DNA from: Gaiellasilicea sp963791905
GTDB taxonomy: Bacteria; Actinomycetota; Thermoleophilia; Gaiellales; Gaiellaceae
Assembly: GCA_963791905.1 (NCBI GenBank)
Contig: CAWBTX010000002.1
Coordinates: 496,001-560,000 of the forward strand
DNA length: 64,000 nt
Direction of reading: 5' to 3'
Below, piece after piece: positions 47,492 to 56,560 of the stretch (position 1 is the first letter of the stretch; each line of letters opens with the position of its first letter). Under the pieces are notes generated by a model. It saw nothing but the letters and a program-made list of their open reading frames with translations. It was not told where the DNA came from and searched no databases. Both the position numbers and the translations under genes were made by a program.

Positions 47492-47782
47492 CTAGCTCGA
47501 AACGAAGGTCTCCGCCGGGTACATCTCCGGCGGATCCGTGATGCCGACCTCTGCGAGGATCGGTCCCAGGTGCTGGCCGAACGCGTCGCACGCGTCCTGG
47601 GACTCCCAGACGTCGACGACGCGGAATCCGCTCGGGCTTTCGCCGGCTGAGTGGGAAAGGATGCCCCCGACCGGCCAGTCCGACACTGACTCCATCTTGT
47701 CCTTGCCCGCGAGCTTCTGGACGGTGGCGCGGTAGTTCTCCGCGGTGACCGTCGGACCCTGGTGGACCAGTACGACCGGCAT
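47492..47782 (-). CDS. small dimeric alpha/beta-barrel-like protein (ABM-like)
   Basis: 96 residues, intact: MPVVLVHQGPTVTAENYRAT, VSDWPVGGILSHSAGESPSG and FRVVDVWESQDACDAFGQHL. The strand-helix pattern with V-V-D-V-W-E-S resembles the antibiotic-biosynthesis-monooxygenase-like dimeric barrel. Function unknown. Confidence 0.6.
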   Translation of the reverse strand: MPVVLVHQGPTVTAENYRATVQKLAGKDKMESVSDWPVGGILSHSAGESPSGFRVVDVWESQDACDAFGQHLGPILAEVGITDPPEMYPAETFVSS

Positions 47783-47846
47783 TGCGAGCTCCTTGTTCGA
47801 GTTGGCCGACCCTACCTCGCCCGCGGACTTCGTGGCCAGCGATTAA

Positions 47847-48771
47847 GGGCGTATCTCGGTAGGAGTTATGTAGCCCCCGTCGAAGTTGTTCGTCGTGGGA
47901 GGACTTCCGGGTGATCGGGAGGCCGATCATGGGGCTGATATCGAGGGACGACGGCTGGCGGATGCCCGACTGGCTATGGGCGCGTGTCGAACCGCTGTTG
48001 CCGGCGCGGCCGGAGCATCCTCTCGGCTGCCACAACCCGCGGGTGCCCGACCGCGCCGCGATGGACGCGATCCTGTTGGTGCTGCGCACCGGGATGCAGT
48101 GGAACGCGCTCAACGCGACCGGGGTCTGTCACTCGAGCTCGGCGCACCGTCGTTTTCAGGAGTGGGAGCAGGCGGGGGTCTTTCACGAGATCTGGCGCCA
48201 GGGGCTGTTGGACTACGACGAGAAGGTGGGCATTGACTGGGCCTGGCTGGCGGCCGATGGGGCGATGACCAAGGCGCCGCTCGGCGGGCCGAAGACCGGG
48301 CCGAATCCCACCGACAGAGCGAAAAAGGGGCGAAACGCTCGCTCCTCACCGAGGCTGCGGGCATCCCGGTCGGGATCGCGCACGAGGGCGCGCAGCGCCA
48401 CGACCTGAAGCTGCTCGCGCCGACGATCGAGTCGATCCCGATCGACCGCCCGAAGCCGACGCCGCAGCGGCCCCAGGGCCTCTGCCTCGACCGCGCTTAC
48501 GACGTGCCGCCGATCCGCGAGCTCGCCACCGAGCACGGCTTCACACCCCACATCCGCACTCGCGGCGAGGAGATCAGACTCAAGGCCCAGACGCCGGGCT
48601 GGCGGGCTCGCCGCTGGGTGGTCGAGCGCACCCACTCGTGGTTCAACCGCAACCGCGCGATCCTCATCCGCTGGTCGAAGAAGGACGAGAACCACCTCGC
48701 CCTGCTCCAACTCGCCGCCGGCGTGATCGCCTTCAGACAAGCCCACGCAGCAGGCCTACCGAGATAGGCCC
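47847..48771 (+). mobile_element. IS5-family insertion sequence (IS427-like)
   Basis: 925 bases. The ends are inverted repeats GGGCGTATCTCGGTAGG and CCTACCGAGATAGGCCC (one mismatch in 17). Both are flanked by TAA (47844-47846 and 48772-48774), a 3-bp target duplication of the T-N-A kind made by IS5 subgroups. The element is complete and bounded, which suggests recent insertion. Confidence 0.85.
47911..48767 (+). CDS. IS5-family transposase in two overlapping frames
   Basis: The first frame (GTG 47911, or ATG 47929) reads DWLWARVEPLLPARPEHPLG, VLRTGMQWNALNATGVCHSS and DWAWLAADGAMTKAPLGGP (first catalytic Asp). The second frame begins after the run GCGAAAAAGGGG at ~48320 and continues RSLLTEAAGIPVGIAHEGAQ, PQGLCLDRAYDVPPIREL (second Asp) and RARRWVVERTHSWFNRNRAI (Glu). 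All three DDE residues are thus present. The shift is -1 at an A5G4 run, as expected for programmed frameshifting in this group. The whole would be ~285 residues. Confidence 0.82.
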
Positions 48772-49182
48772 TAAGCGTTCGGCACGCTCGCGATTCCACT
48801 TGCGGCGCAGAAGACGATGGAGTGGTTCAGCCGTATCGATGGCACGCCTTGGCGAGCGCAGCAACATCCATTGGCACCGAGTAGCCGCAGACATGTGGAT
48901 GGCGCTCCTGCTTCGCGCGAAACGGAGCTGCCTCCGAGGTCACATTGAGGCGCCTGCTGCGGACGATGCGCAAGCGCCCGAGAGGCCCATTTGAATACGC
49001 CCGCTTAGGCATGGCGAAGCGAGGCGCAGCCTCGCGCGCGCGGCTCTTGTCCGCCGTCCTATGCGCAAGCGGCCGTCGCGGCCGCGCGTCGGCCGCGCTC
49101 CTGCTTTCGGCGCGACTGCAGCAGCGCACCTTGGCGCGGAGGCCTCACCCCGAAACAGTCGCCTTGCGCCTGCGTCGGCGCT
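48772..49182. other. gene-free stretch after the insertion sequence
   Basis: No recognisable gene or repeat. Short open frames on both strands here are arginine-rich shadows. Confidence 0.4.
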
Positions 49183-49407
49183 TCACAGCCCCCGCTCGTC
49201 CATCTTCCTCAGGGCCTCGCGGCAGCATTCGCGGACGCGCTCGTCGCCGTGGTGGTCGTCCAGCATGCATTCGAGCAGTGCGCGCCACAGTTCGAGCCGG
49301 GTGACGTCCAGCCGCTCGCTCTCGACGGCGAACTGGTCGAGCAGGCGCTGGAACGCCTCCCGCGCCGCCTGCACCTTGCGAGGATCGACCGGCCCGCCCT
49401 CGCTCAT
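49183..49407 (-). CDS. 74-residue hypothetical helical protein
   Basis: ATG 49407 with ribosome site GGAGGGA. MSEGGPVDPRKVQAAREAFQ, RLLDQFAVESERLDVTRLEL and WRALLECMLDDHHGDERVRE, then CCREALRKMDERGL. All-helical and charged, with a Cys-Cys pair. No family recognised. Confidence 0.5.
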   Translation of the reverse strand: MSEGGPVDPRKVQAAREAFQRLLDQFAVESERLDVTRLELWRALLECMLDDHHGDERVRECCREALRKMDERGL

Positions 49408-50082
49408 GGCTGGCTCCCTCCTATCCCGGGTCTCGGAATCTCGGGCGAGCATACGCGCGTCGCCTGGGCGCGCGAATCGCGACCACCCGAGAACCAGGGC
49501 CGGGGCACGCGGGCTGCAGCGTCCCCTCTGCACGCGTGTCGCCTGTACTCGTGGGGGGCCCTGCGGACCTACTCGCACCGAGGCTGCCCCGTTGCGGAAG
49601 CCCGCGGGGCTACGCGCAGCGGCGGGGGTCGGGGCGACGGGATTTCAACCGGCGCACGACTGCTCTAGCAGCGCGGACGACAATGAGTCATGGCCCCTGG
49701 ACGTGACAGCGGCCGGTTCGGCACTCGCGCGAGACTCCGCGGCGGCCTGCGACCGTTCGTCCGCGCTCCGGCTTCCCGCGACGTGCGCGCGTCTCCGGGA
49801 TAAGCCTCGACGCCCGCCCCGGACGAGCCGCGAGTACGTGGTCCCGGCGGACGCTGACGATCGCAATCGCGGACAAGAGCAGGCGCAAGTCGGCCAGCGG
49901 GGCGGACTCTTCCTGGTCGTCCCGAGCGGGCGGTGCCGGACGTCGTCTAGGACGCCCGTTCGGATACGAAACCAAGCAGTCGCCGCGCTCGGAGCGCGCG
50001 TGCGCTCGACCGCTTTCCTACGACGAGCGGAGGACGCGACGCGCTGGGAGGGGCGGCACGTCTTCGCCCGACCGAGCCGTGG
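49408..50082. other. gene-free stretch
   Basis: No convincing gene on either strand. Long open frames across it on both strands have arginine-rich, low-information translations and no ribosome sites. Confidence 0.4.
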
Positions 50083-50439
50083 CTAGGCCAGCTCGGAGAT
50101 AGCCTCCTGGTAAGTCGCGATCGCTTGTTCGAGCCCGTCACCGAGCGCGGCGCCGATCACGCCTAGGCCCTCGACGATCAGGTCTGCGCGGGTCGACAGG
50201 CGCACGAACTCATCGTCGACGCGGAGCTGGGCAAGCTTCTCCTGGCTTCCGCGAATCAGCACGAGTCCCTGCAGGTCGCCGCCGTGGGGCTCGAGGATCG
50301 CCGTCTCGAAGCCTTCGATCACCCCTTCCTGTTGCAGGCGTCCGTAATAGGCGAGCGCCTCGCTGAAGACCTCCAGGCCCTTGGCCTCACGCCCGCGAAC
50401 CGGCGCACCCCAACCGATGAACAAGCCAGCGTCGGCCAT
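50083..50439 (-). CDS. 118-residue hypothetical protein
   Basis: ATG with ribosome site AGGAGGAG. MADAGLFIGWGAPVRGREAK, LEVFSEALAYYGRLQQEGVI, FETAILEPHGGDLQGLVLIR and EKLAQLRVDDEFVRLSTRAD. An alpha/beta pattern with no membrane segment. The shape resembles small ferredoxin-like stress proteins seen as orphans in actinobacteria. Function unknown. Confidence 0.6.
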   Translation of the reverse strand: MADAGLFIGWGAPVRGREAKGLEVFSEALAYYGRLQQEGVIEGFETAILEPHGGDLQGLVLIRGSQEKLAQLRVDDEFVRLSTRADLIVEGLGVIGAALGDGLEQAIATYQEAISELA

Positions 50440-50705
50440 GCTCCTCCTCTCGATGGGCTTGCGGGCAAAACCTAGTGGCTGCCTCTTGCCCGGTCAATGT
50501 GGACACGCGTGGGCTCTCAAGGTTGGCGTGGCGCGCGAACGCGTCCTAGCTGGCGCGGCTCGGATGCAGGTGGGTCCGCGAGCCGCGGTCGGGGTTCCTG
50601 TCTGCCGTCGGCGGCGACCTTCCACGACCGCCGCTCGTGCGATCACCAGCCTGCCCGCACCTGCTCACTGGTGCGTAGCCAGCGCGCCTGACGTTCATCC
50701 TGCCC

Positions 50706-51459
50706 TTAGGCGGTCGGCGGCTGCGCGGCGGGCGGGATGCCCAGCGCCCCCCGCATGGCGGTCACCGCCCGTTCGAGCTCGAAGGGGCGGTCACCCGGCG
50801 CGGCCAGGATGCCCTCTACCCGCCCGCCGAGTCCGGCCCGCCGGACGATGCCCTTCTCGGTCAGTACCCACTCGCCGCGCTCCGCGAGCGCCGCCTGGGC
50901 GACCTCGATGGCTGCCTTCGCTAGCAGCCCCGCGCACGAGACAACGTCGTGGTGCGCCGCAGCCGTCTCGGCGATCGCGAGCGAGAAGGCCGCGCTGGCG
51001 TGCCAGCGTCCGGGCGCGACCTGGCGCAGCGCGTCGGGAAACTCCGGTCGCGGCAGGTCCCCTGCCAGCACCTCCGCCAACGCGAGCTCTCCGGCCAGCA
51101 CGTAGGTGGCCATGCCAGCCAGGTAGCCCTCCACCCGCTCGACGTCGTAGCTGCCGGCCTCCGCCTCGTCGATCCAGTGTTGGACGACGTCGAGGTCGCG
51201 GTAGAGGAGATCGACCCGCTGACCCTCGACCGTCAACTGGCCGCCGCCGTTTGCGAGCCGTCCCCAGTCCCCCGGCTCGACCACGGTGTTCTCGAAACCG
51301 AGCGCCCGCACGTCCTCGGCGCGGATCGCGTCGCGGTAGTAGAGCCCGAACCCCCATTCAGCTGTCCGGCTGTAGAAGGCCGCGCGAGTCGCCGAGGGTC
51401 ACTGCCACGACTCCTGGGATCTCGATCAGCCGTTTTGCGAGCTCGCGCACCCGAACCAT
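50706..51459 (-). CDS. nucleotidyltransferase-domain protein (frame-disrupted)
   Basis: ATG 51459 gives MVRVRELAKRLIEIPGVVAV, then TLGDSR. After one extra base near 51388 the frame continues AFYSRTAEWGFGLYYRDAIR, VVEPGDWGRLANGGGQLTVE and VDLLYRDLDVVQHWIDEAEA. The G-D/G-S-R plus W-x-F-G-L-Y-Y-R pattern is that of minimal nucleotidyltransferases (GGSRA...DWDLGLYY). The usual two-Asp metal site reads 'EWGFGLYY', so catalysis may be lost. The C-terminal two thirds are helical. About 250 residues. Confidence 0.6.
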
Positions 51460-51675
51460 TCAAGCGCTCGCGAGCGCTACCGGCCCTCAGGCCGCCCTGA
51501 CGTGAGGCCATCGATTCGTGTGCCGCGCGTTCCCCTTGAAAGCCCGCAAGTGATTGGAGCGTGGCGAAGCCGGCGGCGCAATTCGTGATGCCCGACCGCG
51601 CCCCTCCCTCTCGAAGAAACGGAGCACCGCGGACCCTGAGCGGGGTCGGCGGAGCGATGCGACAATCACCGCGGG

Positions 51676-52101
51676 ATGACGTCCGCAGCACCCAAGCGCG
51701 TGCTGGTCGTGGCTCACCGGACCGCGGCGACGCCGGGGCTGCTCGATGAGATCCGCGCCCGTTCCGGCCGGTCCCCCTGCCACTTCACCCTCCTGGTGCC
51801 GCGCCCCTACTGGGATCCCGAGACCGAACAGGCCGCGGCCACGCTCGAACTCGCCATCCCGCTTCTCGACGAGGCCGCGGGCGGTCACGTCGAAGGGATC
51901 GTCGGCGACAGTGATCCCTTCGCCGCCGTGGAGCAGGCGCTCGAGGGAGGCGGGTTCGACGAGATCATCATCTCCACACTGCCGGCGCGCGTCTCGCACT
52001 GGCTCCGCCGCGACCTCCCCCATCGCGTGGAGGCGCTCGGCTTGCCCGTCACGGTGGTTACCGCCAAGCAGTCCGAGCGCACCCTCTCTGACGCTGGCTG
52101 A
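51676..52101 (+). CDS. universal-stress-like small protein, intact copy
   Basis: 141 residues: MTSAAPKRVLVVAHRTAATP, LLDEIRARSGRSPCHFTLLV, ETEQAAATLELAIPLLDEAA, PFAAVEQALEGGGFDEIIIS and TLPARVSHWLRRDLPHRVEA. Flavodoxin-like strand-helix order with a stress-protein-like 'DEIIISTLPxxxSxWLRxDLPxR' segment near the end, known from actinobacterial USP-like proteins. A second, frameshifted copy is at 58131-58555, and the ~40 bases upstream (TGCGACAATCAC) are also conserved. Confidence 0.7.
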   Translation: MTSAAPKRVLVVAHRTAATPGLLDEIRARSGRSPCHFTLLVPRPYWDPETEQAAATLELAIPLLDEAAGGHVEGIVGDSDPFAAVEQALEGGGFDEIIISTLPARVSHWLRRDLPHRVEALGLPVTVVTAKQSERTLSDAG

Positions 52102-52264
52102 GCCCACGCCAGTCCGGGAGCAACGCGGCGGACGTGCCGGTCGTGATTCAGCCATCACGTTCCCCGCTGGCTCGATGCCCTCGAGGAGGGCCCGAGGGAC
52201 GGCGTTCACGTGGCGCGCCTCGCCGATCGGCTTGCCCGTGGCCGAGGCCGGCCGGACGCGGACC

Positions 52265-52774
52265 CTAGTGCAGGTCCCGTGGTCGCACGTAGGCGACGAG
52301 CTCGCCGCCGCCCCGCCCGAGCGCGCTCCAGCGGTCTGCCGGCACGTCAATCGTGGCGAGCGCGGCGGTCGGGTACTTCTCTCGCATCCGCGCGAGCTCG
52401 GTTCCCTCGGAGGCCAGCGCCAGCGCGAGCTCCCCGAGGCCCGGATTGTGCCCGATGACCAGGACCGAGCCGACCTCCCGGGGGAGGACGCGAAGAAGGG
52501 CCAGCAGCCCCGCCTCGCTCGCGCCGTACAGCCCTTCCTCGAAGACCACCTCGACCTCATCCCCGAGGGCGCCCTCGACACGCTCGAGTGTCTCCCGGGC
52601 CCGCCGCGCAGGTGAGCACAGCACGAGCTCGGGCCGAACCCTCTCCGCCCGGAGATGATCGGCAATCGCGCTCGCGGCCCGCCTCCCCCGCCCCGCGAGC
52701 GGCCGGTCGCGGTCGGCGAGCGACCGGTCCTTCCAGCTCGACTTGGCATGCCGCAGCAAATACACGCGCTTCAT
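52265..52774 (-). CDS. sixA: SixA-type phosphohistidine phosphatase
   Basis: 169 residues from ATG 52774: MKRVYLLRHAKSSWKDRSLA holds the R-H-A-K-S catalytic His motif. RDRPLAGRGRRAASAIADHL, PELVLCSPARRARETLERVE (second Arg) and VGSVLVIGHNPGLGELALAL (second catalytic His) complete the histidine phosphatase active site. It removes phosphate from phosphohistidine in phosphorelay or PTS-type proteins. It is intact. Confidence 0.85.
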   Translation of the reverse strand: MKRVYLLRHAKSSWKDRSLADRDRPLAGRGRRAASAIADHLRAERVRPELVLCSPARRARETLERVEGALGDEVEVVFEEGLYGASEAGLLALLRVLPREVGSVLVIGHNPGLGELALALASEGTELARMREKYPTAALATIDVPADRWSALGRGGGELVAYVRPRDLH

Positions 52775-52900
52775 CGCACCCACCCACCGCCGACTGAGCA
52801 TGTCAAGCCGCCGATCAGCGCGTAGGACGACTGGCCGGCGACCGACGCCCGGCGCGCTGCTTCGCCGTCGCCCTCCCTGCGTCCTACTGGCGCCCCCGTC

Positions 52901-53098
52901 CTACGCCTTCTCGCTCGCTCCGGCGCGACGCAGCGCCCCCGCCGCAGGGGTGTAGATGCTCTCGTGCCCGTCGTCCCAGCGAATGCGATAGCGAGGGGAA
53001 GGTGCGTCCCGCACCACCTCCTCGATTACGCCCATCCGAGGCCTCTGCTCGGTCGACTCCGACTCGACCTCGACGCGATGCCCGACCTTCAACTCCAT
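52901..53098 (-). CDS. DUF1918 protein (copy 2, intact)
   Basis: 65 residues: MELKVGHRVEVESESTEQRP, RMGVIEEVVRDAPSPRYRIR and WDDGHESIYTPAAGALRRAG. DUF1918 is a small SH3-like barrel, common in actinobacteria, where it typically accompanies stress or dormancy genes. It lies immediately next to SixA. Confidence 0.8.
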   Translation of the reverse strand: MELKVGHRVEVESESTEQRPRMGVIEEVVRDAPSPRYRIRWDDGHESIYTPAAGALRRAGASEKA

Positions 53099-53191
53099 GG
53101 CTTCACCTCCGACTCGCCTCATACCGGGTGATACCACCAACCGACGCGTACCGCACAGCCGCCGAGACGACGGCCATCTCCAGGGCAGCTC

Positions 53192-53218
53192 GGGCGCCTT
53201 CCTCGAGGAAGGGCGCCC
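53192..53218. terminator. long palindromic hairpin
   Basis: GGGCGCCTTCCTC meets GAGGAAGGGCGCCC, a 13-bp stem with a one-base bulge and no loop. It sits between the DUF1918 gene and the second cassette, outside the duplicated part. Confidence 0.45.
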
Positions 53219-53355
53219 ACGGCGCCGGCCCGCGAACGAAGCCGGCCTCGGACGTTCGCCTCGGACATCGCTCGTCCGGCCTCCACTCCAGGACGGCTAG
53301 CGAAAGTGCGCGCTCCGAGCGGAGGCCGCCGATCCCCGCGGTGGTAGTGTGCTTC

Positions 53356-53394
53356 AAGACTGCTCGTTCGTTAGGTCTCACTCTCTCTCTTCCT
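53356..53394 (+). promoter_or_regulatory. conserved 39-base leader in front of cassette copy B
   Basis: Same block as at 44582-44620 (one change), containing CGTTCGTTAGGTCTCACTCT. Here it lies 44 bases upstream of the first cassette ATG (53438). Confidence 0.5.
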
Positions 53395-53447
53395 CTCGCG
53401 CGACCCCGACTAGAGGGACCAGGAAGGTTTGAGGACCATGACGAGCA

Positions 53448-53648
53448 ATGAGCGACACGCGTGCCGCCGAAGGGGCAGCGCGACGGCGAGGTGGACTGCA
53501 CCGCGCCGATGGCGACCGCCGGGTCGGACGGGCCATCGAGGCCCGGCACGACTTGGCTATGCGCGGAGTTGGCCGTGTCTGGTTAAACGGCCGCGAGCTC
53601 GGCGGTGCAGATCCTCGCTACACGCACCTCGAGGCTTCGCACGATTAG
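53448..53648 (+). CDS. ~66-residue basic protein of the cassette (copy B)
   Basis: Copy A starts at an ATG equivalent to 53438 here (ATGACGAGC). In copy B a one-base insertion after six codons would break that frame, but a second ATG at 53448 restores the ancestral frame (MSDTRAAEGAARRRGGLHRA, then ADPRYTHLEASHD). The protein is thus kept with an altered N-terminus. Confidence 0.5.
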   Translation: MSDTRAAEGAARRRGGLHRADGDRRVGRAIEARHDLAMRGVGRVWLNGRELGGADPRYTHLEASHD

Positions 53649-53781
53649 GCCAGCCGCCCACGCCGCGAGGGCAACGGCGACGAGCGGCCGACCGTGGACG
53701 ACCGAAGCGATCGGGCGAGGCGCGTGATGAACCGGGCGGCGTGGGGGGACGATCCGGCAGCGGACCAAGGAGGTGAGCATC

Positions 53782-54078
53782 GTGAGCGAAGTCCCCGAGA
53801 GCCCGCCAACATCGTTCGTGATCGTCGAGCTAGCGACGCCGCCGCGCCAGGCGTTCCGCTTCGCGGAGCAGGCGGACGCCCTGCGTCTTGCCGAGCGGCT
53901 GCGCCGAGCGGACCCGGACGCCGCCGTCCGGACGCAAACGCCCGAGGAGGCGCGCGCTGTACTGCTCGACTTGGCGTTCGTGCCCGAGGACGCGATTGGC
54001 CCGCTGATCATCATGGCGTCGCGGCATCTCGACCGCGAGACCGTGGAGGGCCACTTCCGAGCGGTGGGCGGCGCATGA
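53782..54078 (+). CDS. 98-residue protein of the formate dehydrogenase cassette (copy B)
   Basis: GTG with ribosome site AAGGAGG. VSEVPESPPTSFVIVELATP, FRFAEQADALRLAERLRRAD and IGPLIIMASRHLDRETVEGH. Nearly identical to 43626-43922. It precedes formate dehydrogenase by about 125 bases. Confidence 0.6.
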   Translation: MSEVPESPPTSFVIVELATPPRQAFRFAEQADALRLAERLRRADPDAAVRTQTPEEARAVLLDLAFVPEDAIGPLIIMASRHLDRETVEGHFRAVGGA

Positions 54079-54202
54079 CGCTGAGAACGGCCAGACGCGA
54101 TCGAGGGGCCGGCATGACGGCGCCCCGTCGCGTCCGTGGGCGATCGGGAGCGGCGCCGACGCGTCACGAGCGCTGCCAGGCGAGACCGACGAAAGGACCC
54201 CC

Positions 54203-55393
54203 ATGACGAACATCATCTGCGTTCTCTACGACGACCCCGTCAGCGGGTATCCGCCGTCCTATGCGCGCGACTCCGTGCCCACGATCGAGCAGTACCACGG
54301 CGGCCAGAACACACCGTCTCCTGAGGACATCGACTTCACGCCGGGGGAGCTGCTGGGCTGCGTGTCGGGCGAGCTCGGGTTGCGCGAGTTCGTCGAGGGA
54401 CGCGGGCACAAGCTGATCGTCACCTCCGACAAGGAGGGGCCCGACTCGGTGCTGGATCGCGAGCTTCCTGAGGCCGAGATCGTGATCTCGCAGCCCTTCT
54501 GGCCCGCCTACCTGACCGCGGAGCGGATCGCAAAGGCGCCCAAGCTCAAGCTGGCGGTGACGGCGGGGATCGGCTCCGACCACGTGGACATCGACGCGGC
54601 CATCGAGAACGGCATCACCGTGGCGGAGGTGACCTTCTCGAACAGCATCAGCGTCTCCGAGCACGTGGTGATGATGATCCTCGCGCTCGTGCGCAACTAC
54701 ATCCCGTCGTACCAGTGGGTGATCGACGGGGGCTGGAACATCGCCGACTGCGTATCGCGGTCCTATGACCTGGAGGGCATGGAGGTCGGGACCGTGGGGG
54801 CAGGACGGATCGGCTCCGCGGTGCTGCGGCGGCTCAAGCCCTTCGAGGTGGGGCTGCACTACACCGACCGTCACCGCCTCCCCGAGCAGGTGGAGCGAGA
54901 GCTCGGCCTCACCTACCACGAGAGCACCCAGGACATGGTGCCCGAGTGCGATGTGGTCACGATCAACGCGCCGCTGCACCCGGAGACGGAGGGGCTCTTC
55001 GACGACGAGCTGCTCGGCACAATGCGCCGCGGCACATACCTCATCAACACCGCGCGCGGCAAGATCTGCGACCGCGACGCGATCGTGCGGGCGCTCGAGT
55101 CGGGCAAGCTCGCCGGCTACGCCGGCGATGTCTGGTACCCCCAGCCCGCCCCGAAGGACCATCCCTGGCGGACCATGCCCCACCACGGCATGACCCCGCA
55201 CACCTCGGGCACCAGCCTGTCGGCCCAGGCCCGCTACGCCGCCGGCACCCGCGAGATCCTCGAGTGCTGGTTCGACGACCGCCCGATCCCGGACGAGTAC
55301 CTGATCGTCGACGGCGGCAAGCTCGCCGGCACCGGCGCCCACTCCTACAGCGCCGGCGACGCCACGAGCGGCTCGGGGAGGCCGCGCAGCTGA
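54203..55393 (+). CDS. fdh: NAD-dependent formate dehydrogenase (copy B)
   Basis: 396 residues. Same domains as copy A: GELLGCVSGELGLREFVEG, VTAGIGSDHVDIDAAIENG, VGTVGAGRIGSAVLRRLKP, catalytic Arg285 (NTARGK) and His333 (MTPHTSG). These residues are one position later than Arg284 and His332 of the mature Pseudomonas enzyme, as expected with the initiator Met. It oxidises formate to CO2 and makes NADH. A one-base change near 55375 gives a shifted C-terminus (GSGRPRS); the ancestral end would read EEAAQLM. Confidence 0.93.
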   Translation: MTNIICVLYDDPVSGYPPSYARDSVPTIEQYHGGQNTPSPEDIDFTPGELLGCVSGELGLREFVEGRGHKLIVTSDKEGPDSVLDRELPEAEIVISQPFWPAYLTAERIAKAPKLKLAVTAGIGSDHVDIDAAIENGITVAEVTFSNSISVSEHVVMMILALVRNYIPSYQWVIDGGWNIADCVSRSYDLEGMEVGTVGAGRIGSAVLRRLKPFEVGLHYTDRHRLPEQVERELGLTYHESTQDMVPECDVVTINAPLHPETEGLFDDELLGTMRRGTYLINTARGKICDRDAIVRALESGKLAGYAGDVWYPQPAPKDHPWRTMPHHGMTPHTSGTSLSAQARYAAGTREILECWFDDRPIPDEYLIVDGGKLAGTGAHSYSAGDATSGSGRPRS

Positions 55394-55619
55394 TGTGACG
55401 CGCAGCGAACGTGCGGCGCCTCCGCTCCTCGACGTGTTCAACTAATCGCCCATGGGCGTGGTTTCGACGCCCGGGGTACGACTCGGGGCGGGTCCTGGTC
55501 GTATGAGGTCCGGCCGCTTGTCTGCCGACTATTCGCCGGAAGGGGTCGAGCTGCTTTGAGTGTCGCGTCGTTCGAAACGCTGCTCGTCGGCATGGCCATC
55601 GCCCCGAGGGGAGGACTCC

Positions 55620-55913
55620 ATGCCCACGTACGTCGCGCTGATTGACTGGACCGACCAGGGCGTCCGCAACTTCAAGGACACCGTCGACCGCTATGAAGGC
55701 GTGCAGAGTGCGTGTGACAACCTCGGCGTCCGCTTCACCGACGTCCGGTGGACGCTCGGTACCCACGACATCGTGGCAACAGTCGAGGCCCCCGACGACG
55801 AGACGCTCGCGGCCGCGCTGCTGTCGGTCGCAGGGCAGGGCAACATCCGCACGACGACCCTCCGCGCGTTCACCGGGGAGGAGATGCGCACCATTATCGA
55901 CAAGGTGGGCTGA
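55620..55913 (+). CDS. GYD-domain protein
   Basis: 97 residues, ribosome site GGGAGGA. MPTYVALIDWTDQGVRNFKD, TVDRYEGVQSACDNLGVRFT, DVRWTLGTHDIVATVEAPDD and TTTLRAFTGEEMRTIIDKVG. The GYD family is a small ferredoxin-like fold with no known reaction. It lies directly downstream of the copy B cassette. Confidence 0.8.
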   Translation: MPTYVALIDWTDQGVRNFKDTVDRYEGVQSACDNLGVRFTDVRWTLGTHDIVATVEAPDDETLAAALLSVAGQGNIRTTTLRAFTGEEMRTIIDKVG

Positions 55914-56560
55914 GCTCGCCGCAGGGAGCCAAGACAGCCGCACTGCCGCTTCCGCTTGTGGTTGCGGCAGTCTCGGCAGACGCTCAGATCACTGTCGGAA
56001 GTGACGAGCTGCGCTCGTGTCAGCCGGCGCTGACCCGGCTTCTCCTTAAGGCTCCGAGCGATAGCGGGGCGTACCGCGCGCTCGGTCAGTTCCTTCCCGT
56101 GTTTGCTGCCAGTGGCGGCCTAGCGCTGCGTGTCGGCCTCGAGTGCGCAGTTGCACGCGTCGGACATCGCGCTCGGCGGTGGTACCCCACAGGGGACGAG
56201 CCGACCGGAGATGAGAGGTGACCGAGACACCATTCGCGAGCAGCGCATCGGGGGGCCGACGAGCGAGGGCGAGAAGACGGCCACATTGTCGGGTCCCCAC
56301 GACCCGGACATGGCGCTCTCCGGCAAGGATGTCACGGGCTATTCGTGGAACCCGCCGTGGCCGATGTGCGTCGTCTCTGTCGACCTCTACGAGCAGGGCC
56401 GTGGGCGCCGATAGACGGAGCGACCCCGCTCGTCCGCCCCCTGCGGCCGCGCCCGCCCACGGGTGGCGTGGGCGGACGCATTGCCGGACCGGCGGTGCGA
56501 GCCGATCGGGAGCCGACCTTCGCGGGGCCGGTCCAGCCGCGGGCGTACGCTTTCGGTGTC
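55914..56560. other. mostly intergenic stretch
   Basis: Contains one possible 67-residue gene (56211-56414). Nothing else is recognisable. Confidence 0.4.
56211..56414 (+). CDS. possible 67-residue protein
   Basis: ATG preceded by CCGGAG. MRGDRDTIREQRIGGPTSEG, EKTATLSGPHDPDMALSGKD and GYSWNPPWPMCVVSVDLYEQ. The composition is balanced rather than arginine-rich, so it could be real. No family. Confidence 0.35.
   Translation: MRGDRDTIREQRIGGPTSEGEKTATLSGPHDPDMALSGKDVTGYSWNPPWPMCVVSVDLYEQGRGRR

Larger units (their letters stand above)
53356..55412 (+). repeat. inverted duplication, copy B (formate dehydrogenase cassette)
   Basis: Matches the minus strand of 42282-44620. It includes the leader, the ~66-residue protein, the 98-residue protein and formate dehydrogenase. 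Sequence outside these limits is unrelated to the flanks of copy A. Confidence 0.85.

Noticed and set aside
54164..55441. A long open frame on the minus strand across the second formate dehydrogenase (and a matching one across the first, 42190-43539)
   Set aside because: It is the antisense of a clearly recognised enzyme; its translation is rich in Val, Asp and Arg repeats typical of shadow frames in GC-rich DNA.
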